This document shows, one piece after another, positions 25,991-34,193 of a stretch of DNA of 64,000 bases. This DNA comes from Castellaniella sp035707805 (GTDB lineage Bacteria; Pseudomonadota; Gammaproteobacteria; Burkholderiales; Burkholderiaceae_B): NCBI GenBank assembly GCA_035707805.1, contig DASSTS010000051.1, positions 1 through 64,000 of the forward strand, read 5' to 3'. The notes under the pieces were generated by a model that saw nothing but the letters and a program-made list of their open reading frames with translations, made no database searches and was not told the origin of the DNA. A program made the translations under genes and the position numbers. How positions within the stretch are numbered: position 1 is the stretch's first letter; the number at the start of each line of letters is the position of its first letter.

Positions 25991-27871
25991 ATGATGCAGC
26001 CCTTGAACGATGGCGCCGCGCGCAATGCCGGGGCCGCGCCGCGCGGCCGGCTCACGCCGCTGTATTCGCCCGCCTCCCGGCTGGCGCCCGCAATGAACCG
26101 CCTGCGCATGGCGCTGCCGCGGGATCTGCACGAGCGCCTGACCGCGCGGATGCAGCGGCTTAAGGACGCGCACTGGAGCGCCCGCTTCTGGAGCGGCGAC
26201 GCCAGCCTGTGGACCGGCGGGAATGAGTCCGACTGGCTGGGCTGGACCGACCCCGCCGGCCAGGCGACGCTGATGCACCGCTATCTGGGGCTGTGCGCCC
26301 GTTTGCGGAGCCAGGGTCATACGGACGTCGTGTTGCTGGGCATGGGCGGGGCCAGCCTGGGTGCCCGCGTGCTGGCCCGTGCGATGGCGCCCGCGCCGGA
26401 CGGGCTGCGTCTGCATGTCCTGGATTCCACCAATCCCGAGCAAGTGCGGGCGCTGAAGGCCCGGGTGCCCGTTTCACAGAGCCTGTACCTCGTCGCCAGC
26501 AATGCCGGAGGCACCCTGGAATCCGCCCTGCTGGCGCGGCATTTTCATGACCACGTGGCGTCGGTGGAGGGGCGCCAGCGGGTCGGGCAGCGCTTTTGCG
26601 CGATCACGGATCCCGGTACCCGGCTGCACGCGCTGGCCGAGGCGCGGGGCTATGCCGCCGTGTTTCTCGGCGACCCGCGCATCGCCGGGCGCTACTCGGT
26701 GCTGTCGCCTTTCGGCATGATCCCGCTGGCGCTCATGGGGCATGATCCCGTCGCTTTCCTGCGCGAGGCGGCGATCATGCGGGATTTTTGCGGGCCGCGC
26801 GCCCATGGCCGCGCCAATGTCGGCCTGCGGCTGGGGGCCCTGCTGGGCGAGGCGGCCCTGATGGGGCGCGACAAGGTCACGCTGTGGACCGACGAGGGGC
26901 TGGAGCCGCTGGCGGAGTGGCTGGAGCAACTGCTGGCGGAGTCGACCGGCAAGATGGGGCGGGGGCTGGTGCCAGTCTGCGGCGAGCCGCCGGGGCCCCC
27001 AGGCCGCTACGGGCCGGACCGGTTTTTCATCGTGCTGCAGGGCCCCGGGCCGCAGGCGCCGGACGAGCGCGCCCGGATGAGCCAGGCGCTGGCCCGCGCG
27101 GGCCATCCCGTCGTCCACGTCCGCGTCGCTTCCCCGTACGCGCTGGCGCAGGAATTCTATCGCTGGCAATACGCCACCGCCGTCGCCGGCCACGTGCTTG
27201 GCGTCAATCCTTTCGACCAGCCCGACGTGGAGGCCTCCCGGCGCCGCGCGCGCAGCCTGATGGCGCGGCGGATGCACGCCGCGGCGCCGGCCCTGTCCCC
27301 TGGCCAGCGGCGCGGCAGCCTGCTGGTGGACGCCGGGGACGCGGCCGCGCCCGAGAGCGCGGCGCGGCCGGAAAGCGCGCTGGCGCGCTGGCTGCGGCGG
27401 CCGCCCCCGGCCTATCACGCGCTGCTGCTCTACCTGCCGGGCACCGAGGGGACGCAAGCCTGGCTGTCGCGCTGGCAGCAGCGGCTGCGCGACGCCGCCG
27501 GGGGGGCGGTGACGGCCGGTTTCGGGCCCCGGTACCTGCATTCCTGCGGCCAGCTGCACAAGGGCGGGCCCGACTGCGGGGCCTATCTGTTCGTCCGCAT
27601 GGCGGACCGGCCCGATGACGGCGGCGCCGGCGGGGCGCGCGAGCCGCTGGCGGCCTTCCACGCCGCCCAGGCCGAGGCGGATCTGCGCGAATTGCGGGCC
27701 CGGGGCCGGGCGTGCGTGTCGGTGCGACTGTGCGCCGGGCTGGACGAGGGCCTGCAGGATCTGTCGCGCCTGCTGGAGGCCGCGTTGGACTCAGAGATCG
27801 AACTCCGCGACCAGGGGGACGTGGTCAGAGAGCCGGGCCCAGATGCGCGAGGCGCGCTCGCCAGGGGATGA
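25991..27871 (+). CDS. Phosphoglucose isomerase of the Tal-PGI type, lacking the transaldolase half
   Basis: A protein of about 626 residues. It matches the C-terminal half of bifunctional transaldolase/glucose-6-phosphate isomerases. Seen are the sugar-isomerase segments VVLLGMGGASLGARVL, ESTGKMGRGLVPV, LGVNPFDQPDVEASR and the closing GPRYLHSCGQLHKGGP. It would interconvert glucose-6-P and fructose-6-P, feeding glucan and trehalose synthesis. Two in-frame ATGs (25979, 25991) both lie after the predicted transcription start near 25962; neither has a strong SD. The last 81 bases overlap the convergent endonuclease/phosphatase gene. Confidence 0.85.
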   Translation: MMQPLNDGAARNAGAAPRGRLTPLYSPASRLAPAMNRLRMALPRDLHERLTARMQRLKDAHWSARFWSGDASLWTGGNESDWLGWTDPAGQATLMHRYLGLCARLRSQGHTDVVLLGMGGASLGARVLARAMAPAPDGLRLHVLDSTNPEQVRALKARVPVSQSLYLVASNAGGTLESALLARHFHDHVASVEGRQRVGQRFCAITDPGTRLHALAEARGYAAVFLGDPRIAGRYSVLSPFGMIPLALMGHDPVAFLREAAIMRDFCGPRAHGRANVGLRLGALLGEAALMGRDKVTLWTDEGLEPLAEWLEQLLAESTGKMGRGLVPVCGEPPGPPGRYGPDRFFIVLQGPGPQAPDERARMSQALARAGHPVVHVRVASPYALAQEFYRWQYATAVAGHVLGVNPFDQPDVEASRRRARSLMARRMHAAAPALSPGQRRGSLLVDAGDAAAPESAARPESALARWLRRPPPAYHALLLYLPGTEGTQAWLSRWQQRLRDAAGGAVTAGFGPRYLHSCGQLHKGGPDCGAYLFVRMADRPDDGGAGGAREPLAAFHAAQAEADLRELRARGRACVSVRLCAGLDEGLQDLSRLLEAALDSEIELRDQGDVVREPGPDARGALARG

Positions 27872-28525
27872 CCGGCGCACGCCGCGGACGTAGATGCGGT
27901 CCAGGCGCAGGACCGGCCAGAAGGCGGGATAGCTGCGTGCCGGCCGGCCGAAGCGCCGGGTGTGGACCTCTTGCAGTCCGCAGCCGGCCAGCGCGGCATT
28001 GGCGCGCTGGCGCCAGTCGTTGAAGTCGCCGGCGACCAGCACCGGCTCGTCCTGGGGAATCTGGCGGCTGACCAGCTCGCACAGGCGCCGCAATTGCAGG
28101 CGCCGGTGGCTTTCGCGCAGCCCCAGGTGCACGCAGACGGCGTGCAGCGGCCGGGACAGTTCGGGCGGCTGCAGCACGCAATGCAGCAGGCCGCGCGGCT
28201 CGGGGCCGGCGATGCTGATGTCGTGGTTGGTGGAGGACACGATGGGATAGCGCGACAGGACGGCGTTGCCGTGATGGCCCTCGGGATAGACGGCGTTGCG
28301 TCCGTAGGCATAGTCCGGCCAGACGGTGTCCGCCAGGTATTCGTACTGCGAGAGGGCGGGCCAGTCGGGCTGGGTCTTGGCATAGCCCATGTGGGCCCCG
28401 ATGACTTCCTGCAGGAAGACGATGTCCGGCGCCGCCTGCAGCAGTGCCGCTCGCAGGTCCTGCAGCATGAAGCGGCGATTGAAGCTGGAGAACCCTTTAT
28501 GCGTATTGACTGTGAGCAGCATCAT
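27791..28525 (-). CDS. Endonuclease/exonuclease/phosphatase family protein (YbhP-like)
   Basis: A 244-residue protein of the DNase I-like metal-dependent fold. Landmarks are LTVNTHKGF, the metal Glu in FLQEVIG, GRNAVYPEGHHGNAVLSRYP, the catalytic VHLGL, AGDFNDWR and the final SDHVPLVAEF. In E. coli the related ybhP lies with clsB and ybhN, which are also in this island (31769-32977 and 30777-31772). A lipid phosphodiester or phosphatase substrate is therefore plausible, but a nuclease role cannot be excluded. A sigma-54 element lies upstream. Confidence 0.85.
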   Translation of the reverse strand: MMLLTVNTHKGFSSFNRRFMLQDLRAALLQAAPDIVFLQEVIGAHMGYAKTQPDWPALSQYEYLADTVWPDYAYGRNAVYPEGHHGNAVLSRYPIVSSTNHDISIAGPEPRGLLHCVLQPPELSRPLHAVCVHLGLRESHRRLQLRRLCELVSRQIPQDEPVLVAGDFNDWRQRANAALAGCGLQEVHTRRFGRPARSYPAFWPVLRLDRIYVRGVRRSSPGERASRIWARLSDHVPLVAEFDL

Positions 28526-28620
28526 GGGCGGGCAGGGTTCTCAGGACGTGGATTCATGGGTGAAGCCTCCTTGACGGCGGCGCGCGCCCGACCCGGGCAT
28601 GGCGCCTGCTGCACTTTTCA

Positions 28621-28634
28621 GCAAGTACTTTGCC
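28621..28634 (-). promoter_or_regulatory. Sigma-54 promoter of the YbhP-like gene, partly palindromic
   Basis: On the minus strand the sequence is GG-CAAAGTACTT-GC followed by T. The predicted start is near 28609, 84 bases before the ATG at 28525. The same bases read on the plus strand give AG-CAAGTACTTT-GC (28620-28633), one base off in the -24 element. That would start near 28645, before the secreted protein gene at 28673. Confidence 0.75.
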
Positions 28635-28672
28635 TGGCCCGTGCGGCCATGATCCATCGCGGGAGGTCCGCC

Positions 28673-29080
28673 ATGTTCCGAAACTCTCTCATCCCCCTGG
28701 CCTTCGTGTTGGCGCCGCTGGCCGCGAGCGCCGGTTCCACGGGCATTCCGCCTCCTGCATGCCAGCCGGGGCAGGCGAGCTGCGTGCCGCCGGAACTGCC
28801 GCCCTCGGGCCATCGGCCCGCCGCGGGGCTCCCGCAGGGCGCGCAGCCGTCGGGCGGCCATGAGGCGCCCCCGCCTGCAACCCGGTCGGCCCCGGACGCC
28901 GGCCAGGCGCCCTCCCTCGATGAACGGTGCCCCACCGGCGCCACCCCCCGGGACGCCGATTGCGTCCGGGGCGACATGGACGGCGGACAGGCCGGCTATC
29001 CGAGAGGGCGGGGCCGGGCGGGCCCGGGCACGGGCGAGGGCGGCTCGAGCAGCGGCAGGGACGTGCGCCCCGGCCAGTGA
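28673..29080 (+). CDS. Secreted Pro/Gly-rich hypothetical protein
   Basis: A protein of 135 residues. A signal peptide is clear (MFRNSLIPLAFVLAPLAASA, cleavage likely after ASA). The mature part is rich in Pro, Gly, Arg and Ser with four Cys (PACQPGQASC and ERCPTGATPRDADC), which could form two disulfides. GGGAGG precedes the ATG at 28673; an in-frame ATG at 28649 lacks this. It matches no family I recognise. A one-mismatch sigma-54 element lies upstream on this strand. Confidence 0.65.
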   Translation: MFRNSLIPLAFVLAPLAASAGSTGIPPPACQPGQASCVPPELPPSGHRPAAGLPQGAQPSGGHEAPPPATRSAPDAGQAPSLDERCPTGATPRDADCVRGDMDGGQAGYPRGRGRAGPGTGEGGSSSGRDVRPGQ

Positions 29081-29117
29081 ATGCCGCCTGCGTCACGGTG
29101 GCCCCGCCTGCCCGCTG

Positions 29118-29131
29118 GGCATGGGGCTTGC
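29118..29131 (+). promoter_or_regulatory. Sigma-54 promoter of the secreted PRC-barrel gene
   Basis: The sequence is GG-CATGGGGCTT-GC followed by T. The predicted start is near 29143, 35 bases before the ATG at 29178. Confidence 0.78.
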
Positions 29132-29177
29132 TTGACTCGCTGGCAGCCAATACCGGCGCTCTATTCAGGAGAATCAC

Positions 29178-29894
29178 ATGAAGAAAATTCTCGCCTTCAG
29201 CCTTTGCGCGGCCCTGCCTCTGGTGATGCCGCTCGCCTACGGCCAGACGTCTCCCTCGTCTCCCGCCTCGCCCTCGTCGCCGGCCTCGACCACCACCCCC
29301 GGCGGCTCGGGCAGCTCGATGCCGCCGGCCGCGGGTTCCACCGGATCCTCGGCGTCGTCCGCCAATGGGACTTCGGGTTCGGGTGCTTCCAGCACCGCCG
29401 GCTCCAACGCGGCCAGCGGCGGCACCGACAGCAGCAGCGGCAACACCGTGGGCGGCAATGCCGGCGCCGGCACCAGTGGCGCCAGCGGCAGTATGTCCGG
29501 CAACACGTCGAGCACGACGTCCGGCACGACCAGCACCACCGGCAGCGGCACCGCCGGCATGGGCTCCAAGGACCCGGGCAAGGCCGGCTCCATGGGTTCC
29601 ACTTCCTCAACGGCTCAGCAGATCAACGGCAAAAGCGTCAAGAGCGATATGATGGGGGAGGCGGTGTACAACGACAATGACGACAAGGTCGGCAGCGTCA
29701 AGGACGTCGTCCTGGGCAGCGACGGCAAGGTCACGAACGTCGTGATCGGCGCCGGCGGCTTCCTCGGCATGGGAGAGCACGACGTTGCGGTTCCCTTCGA
29801 CAAGATCACGCGGTCCAACGACAAGCTGATCCTGCATGGCTACACCAAGGACCAGCTCAAGGCGCTGCCTCGCGCCGAGGTCAAAAGCGACTGA
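29178..29894 (+). CDS. Exported PRC-barrel protein with Ser/Gly/Thr-rich linker
   Basis: A 238-residue protein. A signal peptide spans residues 1-22 (ends PLAYG). A linker of about 125 residues is almost only Ser, Gly, Thr, Ala, Asn and Pro. A C-terminal PRC-barrel follows at about 150-235 (SDMMGEAVYNDNDDKVGS, KVTNVVIGAGGFLGMGEHD, VPFDKI). The linker looks like a flexible periplasmic spacer. It shares its barrel type with the cytosolic protein at 7694. CAGGAGAATCAC precedes the ATG. The function is unknown; an envelope stress role is inferred from the island. Confidence 0.82.
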   Translation: MKKILAFSLCAALPLVMPLAYGQTSPSSPASPSSPASTTTPGGSGSSMPPAAGSTGSSASSANGTSGSGASSTAGSNAASGGTDSSSGNTVGGNAGAGTSGASGSMSGNTSSTTSGTTSTTGSGTAGMGSKDPGKAGSMGSTSSTAQQINGKSVKSDMMGEAVYNDNDDKVGSVKDVVLGSDGKVTNVVIGAGGFLGMGEHDVAVPFDKITRSNDKLILHGYTKDQLKALPRAEVKSD

Positions 29895-29907
29895 TCCGCG
29901 CCACGAT

Positions 29908-29928
29908 CGCCCCGTGAAGAGCGGGGCG
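29908..29928. other. Short hairpin after the exported PRC-barrel gene
   Basis: CGCCCC (29908-29913) pairs with GGGGCG (29923-29928) across a nine-base loop, 14 bases after the stop. There is no T-run, so full termination is doubtful. It may tune expression of the 61-residue protein downstream. Confidence 0.4.
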
Positions 29929-29970
29929 GCTCGCGGCGGGCCCGCTCTTTACCGTTCCAAGGAGGACATC

Positions 29971-30156
29971 ATGCAAACGACACCTCAAGACCCCCATGGA
30001 AAGTCGATTTCCCCCGATTCCCCGAAGCGGCGGCGCGACGAGAAAAAGACCGTCGAGGAAAGGGAGGACGCACTGGACGACGCGTTGGACGATACCTTTC
30101 CGGCCAGCGATCCTCCGTCCACCACGCCCCAGCCTCCGGCCAAGCCCCAGAAATGA
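29971..30156 (+). CDS. Small acidic/basic stress protein with DALDDTFPASDPPS motif
   Basis: A hydrophilic protein of 61 residues. The first half is basic (SPKRRRDEKKTVEERED) and is followed by the short motif DALDDTFPASDPPS and a Pro-rich tail. I know this FPASDPP pattern from small proteins near stress genes in many Proteobacteria, without a known function. A perfect AAGGAGG lies nine bases before the ATG. No sigma-54 element is near, so it probably shares the transcript of the PRC-barrel gene. Confidence 0.75.
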   Translation: MQTTPQDPHGKSISPDSPKRRRDEKKTVEEREDALDDALDDTFPASDPPSTTPQPPAKPQK

Positions 30157-30164
30157 CTCAAGGC

Positions 30165-30205
30165 GGCCGGCGTTCCGGGCGCGCACGCGCGCCGGAGCGC
30201 CGGCC
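30165..30205. terminator. Long GC-rich hairpin between convergent genes
   Basis: GGCCGGCG (30165-30172) pairs with CGCCGGCC (30198-30205). Inside, TCCGG and CGCGC pair with GCGCG and CCGGA around a tiny loop, making a near-continuous stem. It sits between the ends of the 61-residue gene (+) and the bacterioferritin-like gene (-). It could act as a bidirectional terminator, although the T-run on each side is weak. Confidence 0.55.
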
Positions 30206-30226
30206 GGCGCATTTCCCGCCGGCCGA

Positions 30227-30787
30227 TCAGTCCAGCAGGTCGCGCATCTCGTCGGCGTGTTCCTGCTCCTGCGCCAGGATGCGGGTCAGCAGCAGGGTGG
30301 TCGTCGGGTCCACGTCGCCGATCTTCTCGATCATCTGGCGGTAGGACTCGACCGCGACCCGTTCGGCGACCAGGTTGGCGCGGATCATGTCGCGGATGTC
30401 GGTGGACTCGTCGTATTCGGCATGGCTGCGCTGGGCCAGGGTCGAGGGATCGAAGTCCGGCGTCCCGTTCAACTGGACGATGCGCTCGGCGATCTGGTCG
30501 GCGTGCGCCTGTTCTTCCTGGGCATGCTGCAGGAATTCGGCCTTGATCGGCATGTTGGCCAGGCCCGTGGCCGTATGGTAGTGGCGCTTGTAGCGCAGCA
30601 CACAGAGCAGTTCGGTGGCCAGCGCGCCATCGAGCAGTTCCAGGATCTTTTCCCGGTGGCCGGCGTAGTCCGAGGTGACCGCGCCTCCCTCCAGGTTGCG
30701 TGCCACCTGTCGGATGGCGGCGACGTCGATGGGGCGGTCCAGTCCGCCCGGACCAGAGTGCGGCGTCTGCCTGATTTCATCGTTCAT
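30227..30787 (-). CDS. Bacterioferritin-like diiron protein
   Basis: A four-helix ferritin-like protein of 186 residues. Likely diiron ligands are Glu59 (ALATELLCVLRY), Glu92 and His95 (QEEQAHADQI), Glu142/147 (AERVAVESY) and Glu174-His177 (EQEHADEM). It resembles bacterioferritin-type or Dps-like detoxifying proteins; no heme Met at the usual place was confirmed. The ATG at 30787 with GGAGGACG is favoured over an ATG at 30859 inside the previous gene. It overlaps the YbhN-like gene by 11 bases and is the last gene of the DUF3182 operon. Confidence 0.82.
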   Translation of the reverse strand: MNDEIRQTPHSGPGGLDRPIDVAAIRQVARNLEGGAVTSDYAGHREKILELLDGALATELLCVLRYKRHYHTATGLANMPIKAEFLQHAQEEQAHADQIAERIVQLNGTPDFDPSTLAQRSHAEYDESTDIRDMIRANLVAERVAVESYRQMIEKIGDVDPTTTLLLTRILAQEQEHADEMRDLLD

Positions 30788-31772
30788 GTTCGTCCTCCTG
30801 TGAATCGTGCCCGTCGCGCCCGCAATCGGCGTGCCTGGTCCGGATCTCGACGGCGACATAGCCGGGCAGCGCGATGGCGAGGGGGATCCACTGGTAGAGG
30901 AAGCGGTACATGATGACGGCGGCCAGGATCTCGTGGGCGTCCATCTGCCCGCTCAGCGCATCGACGAACACCACCTCGGTGACGCCCAGGCCGCCGGGGA
31001 CGTGCGCGACGAGGGCGGCGATGCTGCCCAGCAGCGTGATGCCCAGGACGTCCACATAGGGCACCTCGCGCTCCAGCAGCAGGTAGATGATCAGCGCCAC
31101 GACATTCCACGACAACACGGCCAGGCCGCTCTGTGCCAGCGCCATCCAGACCGTGGGAAAGGCGCGGCCCCGGAACGTCCACTCGCGCCGGGCCGCCGTC
31201 ACGCACAGGATCATGTAGGCGCACGCCACCAGCAGCAGGATCGCGCCGGCCGCCTGCGAGATCGCGGGCCGGATGCCCCACATCGCCAGCGTCTGCGGGA
31301 CGGCGCCGAAAAAGAAGATGCCGCCCATCCAGCAATAGCCCAGCCAGTTGGTCACCGAGCCGAACAGCACCACGCCGGCGGTCGCCTTGTGCCGCAGGCC
31401 CAGCGTTCCGTAAAGCCGCAGCCGCACGCCCACGCTGCCCAGCAGCACGCCGAAATTGACGTTGAAGGCATAGCTGGCCGCCGCGACGGCCATGGTCTTC
31501 CAGACGGTCTGCTCATGATTCAGGAAGCGGCGCGCCAGATAGTCGATGCCCGAATAGGCCGCGTACCCCGTCAGCACCAGCGCCCCGGCCATCGCCAGCG
31601 ACGAGCGCGGGATGCCGCGCGCCGCCTCGAAGACCTCGCGCCAGTCGATCCCGGCGCCCAGCTTGACCAGCAGGACGATCACCACCAGGCTGATGGCCAG
31701 GGTCAGGATTCGCGCGATGCGGGGCCACCAGTCGAGCAGGCGCCGCCAGAGGAAGGCGACCGGGGGCGTCAT
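30777..31772 (-). CDS. YbhN-like (UPF0104, lysylphosphatidylglycerol synthase TM domain) protein
   Basis: An inner-membrane protein of 331 residues with about eight helices. It matches the transmembrane flippase-like half of MprF without the aminoacyl transferase domain. Family marks are NFGVLLGSVGVRLRLYG, AHVPGGLGVTEVVF and MYRFLYQWIPL. Its start overlaps the cardiolipin synthase stop by four bases (ATGA), as in ybhO-ybhN of enterobacteria. It may move or stabilise the lipid made by its neighbour. Confidence 0.87.
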   Translation of the reverse strand: MTPPVAFLWRRLLDWWPRIARILTLAISLVVIVLLVKLGAGIDWREVFEAARGIPRSSLAMAGALVLTGYAAYSGIDYLARRFLNHEQTVWKTMAVAAASYAFNVNFGVLLGSVGVRLRLYGTLGLRHKATAGVVLFGSVTNWLGYCWMGGIFFFGAVPQTLAMWGIRPAISQAAGAILLLVACAYMILCVTAARREWTFRGRAFPTVWMALAQSGLAVLSWNVVALIIYLLLEREVPYVDVLGITLLGSIAALVAHVPGGLGVTEVVFVDALSGQMDAHEILAAVIMYRFLYQWIPLAIALPGYVAVEIRTRHADCGRDGHDSQEDEHER

Positions 31773-32977
31773 GGGCTCTTCGATTCGCCGACCCCGTCGG
31801 GATCGGGGGCGGCCACCGAGTGCAGCCGCGGCTTGTGGGCGGGCAGGCTGCCCGACCAGGCGGGAAAGCGCCGCAGTACGTGGAACACCACCACCGCGGT
31901 CCAGAGGCGGCGCAGGCCGCCGCGCTGGCGCCGGACGATCTCGGCCGGGCGGCAGTCCTCGGACAGCAGTTTCTCCAGCGCTTCGCGCAGGGTCGCCGTG
32001 AACTCGGCGTCCTGGACGAACACATTGGCCTCCAGGTTCAGGGCCAGGCTGAAGGGGTCCAGGTTGCTGGACCCGACCGTGGACCAGGCGTCGTCGGCGC
32101 AGGCGACCTTGCCGTGCAGCGGCCGCCTGCAGTATTCGTAGATGTCCACCCCGGCATCGCTGAGATACTGGTACAGCAGGCGCGCCGCCCAGCGGGCGAT
32201 CCGCATGTCCGGCTGGCCCTGCAGGATCAGCCGCACGCGCACGCCGCGGCGGGCCGCCCGGACGATGTCCCGCAGCAGGCGGTAGCCCGGGAAGAAATAG
32301 GCATTGGCGATGATGATTTCTTCGCGCGCCAGCCGGATGCCGGCCCGGTAGGTCCGCTCGATGTCGTTGCGGTGCCGGCCGTTGTCGCGCACCACCAGGC
32401 GCGCGTTCAGGCTCTCGACGGGCTGGCGTTTCCTCAGATGGAAGCGGCCCATCCGGCGGCGGCCCGCCTTGCCTGGGTGCAACAGCGCGTCATGGGCGAA
32501 CTCCCGGATCTCCGCGGCCAGCGGCCCCCGGATCTCCAGGGCGTAGTCCTGTTTGGCCTGCGGGCCGAAGCTCGCCAGGTGGTCGGCCGAGAAATTGATG
32601 CCGCCGATCAGGGCGACCTCGCCGTCGGCCACCACGATCTTGCGGTGCATGCGGCGAAAGATGTTGGTCCGTACCCCCAGCAGCCGGGGACGCGGGTCGA
32701 AGATGTGGAAACGCACCCCGGCGGTCGTCAGTTCGTCGATGAATTCCTGGGGCAGGCTCTCCGAGCCGTAGCCGTCCACGGTGAGGTCCACCGCGACGCC
32801 GCGCCCCGCCGCCTTCACCAGCGCCCGCCGCAGGGCATGGCCGACTTCGTCGTCGAACAGGATGAACGTCTCCAGCAGGATCTCCGAGCGGGCTTCCTCG
32901 ATCACCCGCCAGACTTGCGGGAAGTACTGCTCGCCATTGACGAGCAGCCGGAGGGTGTTCTGGCCGTCAGCCGCCAT
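31769..32977 (-). CDS. clsB: Cardiolipin synthase B-type phospholipase D family protein
   Basis: A 402-residue protein with two HKD motifs: His111/Lys113/Asp118 in HRKIVVADG and His288/Lys290/Asp295 in HGKVACADD, each followed by a G-G/S region (ALIGGINFS, TVGSSNLDP). No N-terminal membrane helix is present, as in ClsB. It would condense phosphatidyl groups to cardiolipin. The start at 32977 overlaps the DUF3182 stop by 11 bases. The setting with YbhN- and YbhP-like genes supports a lipid role. Confidence 0.9.
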   Translation of the reverse strand: MAADGQNTLRLLVNGEQYFPQVWRVIEEARSEILLETFILFDDEVGHALRRALVKAAGRGVAVDLTVDGYGSESLPQEFIDELTTAGVRFHIFDPRPRLLGVRTNIFRRMHRKIVVADGEVALIGGINFSADHLASFGPQAKQDYALEIRGPLAAEIREFAHDALLHPGKAGRRRMGRFHLRKRQPVESLNARLVVRDNGRHRNDIERTYRAGIRLAREEIIIANAYFFPGYRLLRDIVRAARRGVRVRLILQGQPDMRIARWAARLLYQYLSDAGVDIYEYCRRPLHGKVACADDAWSTVGSSNLDPFSLALNLEANVFVQDAEFTATLREALEKLLSEDCRPAEIVRRQRGGLRRLWTAVVVFHVLRRFPAWSGSLPAHKPRLHSVAAPDPDGVGESKSP

Positions 32978-34115
32978 GGGAAGAGATTCCGGCGTACTTG
33001 ACCATCGGCCCTTCGTGTTCGTCGTCTCCCCGGTAGACCAGTTGCGCGGGCGGACCGGGGACCTCGGTCTCGCCGTACCGTTCGCAGGTGAAGGCGCGCA
33101 CCGCCTGCAGCGCGGGATCCTGCTGGAAGGCCTCCAGCGCGCAGATCTCGGCCATGCTGGCACCGCCGGCCCGCCAGGACTGCTCCAGCACGCCGAAGCG
33201 GATGGCGCCGTCGCCATCGATGCCGCAGGCGACGTCGTAGTTGCGCCGGGACGCCAGCAGGTCCGGATAGCATTCGGAGGCGGCTTCGTCGTAGGCCGCG
33301 GCCAGCGCCACGGCCTTGTGCTCGTCGTCCGCCAGCCGCGACGCCAGCAGGGCCGGCAGCGGGCCGCGCACGAACCTCAGGTCTGAGCCTCCGTAGGCCG
33401 GCTGTCCCAGACGGTCCTCGGTCAGGGTCTGGGTGCCCACGTAGCTGGCGGTGATCTCGCCCACGCGCACCTGGCCGATGCTGTAGGTCCGGATATCCTC
33501 CAGGTTCTCCTCCAGCACCACGCCGCAGCGCATCAGTTCGGACAGGCCGCATTCCTGGATCGCGGCTTCGAGCGCGGACAGGTTCTTCAGCACGCGCTGG
33601 CCGCGTCCCCCCTTGCCTTCGGCCGGCTTGAGCCGGACCGGTCCGTATTCCAGCAGGGCGCGCCCGGCGCGACAGGCGTCGGCGCGGGAAAACGCCGTGT
33701 AGCCCCGCAGCGTGAGCACGCGGACCCGCTCTCCGAACCGGTCGGACCAGCCGTCCGGGTGCGCGGCCTGCGCGTCGACCAGCGGATGGCTGATCGCCTT
33801 GGTGGCCACGAAGGCATGCGGAACCCGGCCGCCGAAGAAATCCCGCTCATCGCGGATGCCGGCCAGCCGGACGTCGGCCCGGCATGCGTCTTCGGTCAGG
33901 GTGTCCGCCGGCACGCAGTAGGGCCGCACCGCGTGAGGCAGCCGCCCGAATTCCGCTTCGTTGAGGAAGGGATGACCCAGCAGCCGCGCGATCCGCCGCG
34001 CGAGTTCATCCTGGGATGCCGCTTCGTGCGCGGACTCATCCGGGCGGCGGGGGTGCGCCAGCACGATGCGCGCGGCGCCATTCTCGCCCTGCCGTGGGCC
34101 GGCTTCACTGACCAT
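32967..34115 (-). CDS. DUF3182 ATP-grasp-like protein
   Basis: A protein of 382 residues. The middle and C-terminal parts look like an ATP-grasp ligase (PVRLKPAEGKGGRGQRVL as the nucleotide loop, GVVLEENLEDIRTYSIG, then DVACGIDGDGAIRFGVLEQSWRAGG, shown in pieces). The reaction is unknown; ATP-grasp enzymes join a carboxylate to an amine or thiol. It heads a tightly overlapping operon with cardiolipin synthase, YbhN and a ferritin-like protein. From memory, Pseudomonas stress loci pair a DUF3182 gene with a cardiolipin synthase in the same way. Confidence 0.8.
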   Translation of the reverse strand: MVSEAGPRQGENGAARIVLAHPRRPDESAHEAASQDELARRIARLLGHPFLNEAEFGRLPHAVRPYCVPADTLTEDACRADVRLAGIRDERDFFGGRVPHAFVATKAISHPLVDAQAAHPDGWSDRFGERVRVLTLRGYTAFSRADACRAGRALLEYGPVRLKPAEGKGGRGQRVLKNLSALEAAIQECGLSELMRCGVVLEENLEDIRTYSIGQVRVGEITASYVGTQTLTEDRLGQPAYGGSDLRFVRGPLPALLASRLADDEHKAVALAAAYDEAASECYPDLLASRRNYDVACGIDGDGAIRFGVLEQSWRAGGASMAEICALEAFQQDPALQAVRAFTCERYGETEVPGPPAQLVYRGDDEHEGPMVKYAGISSHGG

Positions 34116-34149
34116 TTGGGGGCTCCGGTGACGATGAGCCCAAGCCTGA

Positions 34150-34163
34150 GCAAGCGCCATGCC
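34150..34163 (-). promoter_or_regulatory. Sigma-54 promoter of the DUF3182-clsB-ybhN-ferritin operon
   Basis: On the minus strand the sequence is GG-CATGGCGCTT-GC followed by T. The predicted start is near 34138, 23 bases before the ATG at 34115. It is divergent from the glgA promoter 30 bases away. Confidence 0.8.
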
Positions 34164-34193
34164 CGGATTCCGACGAGCCGCGCGGAAACCCCG

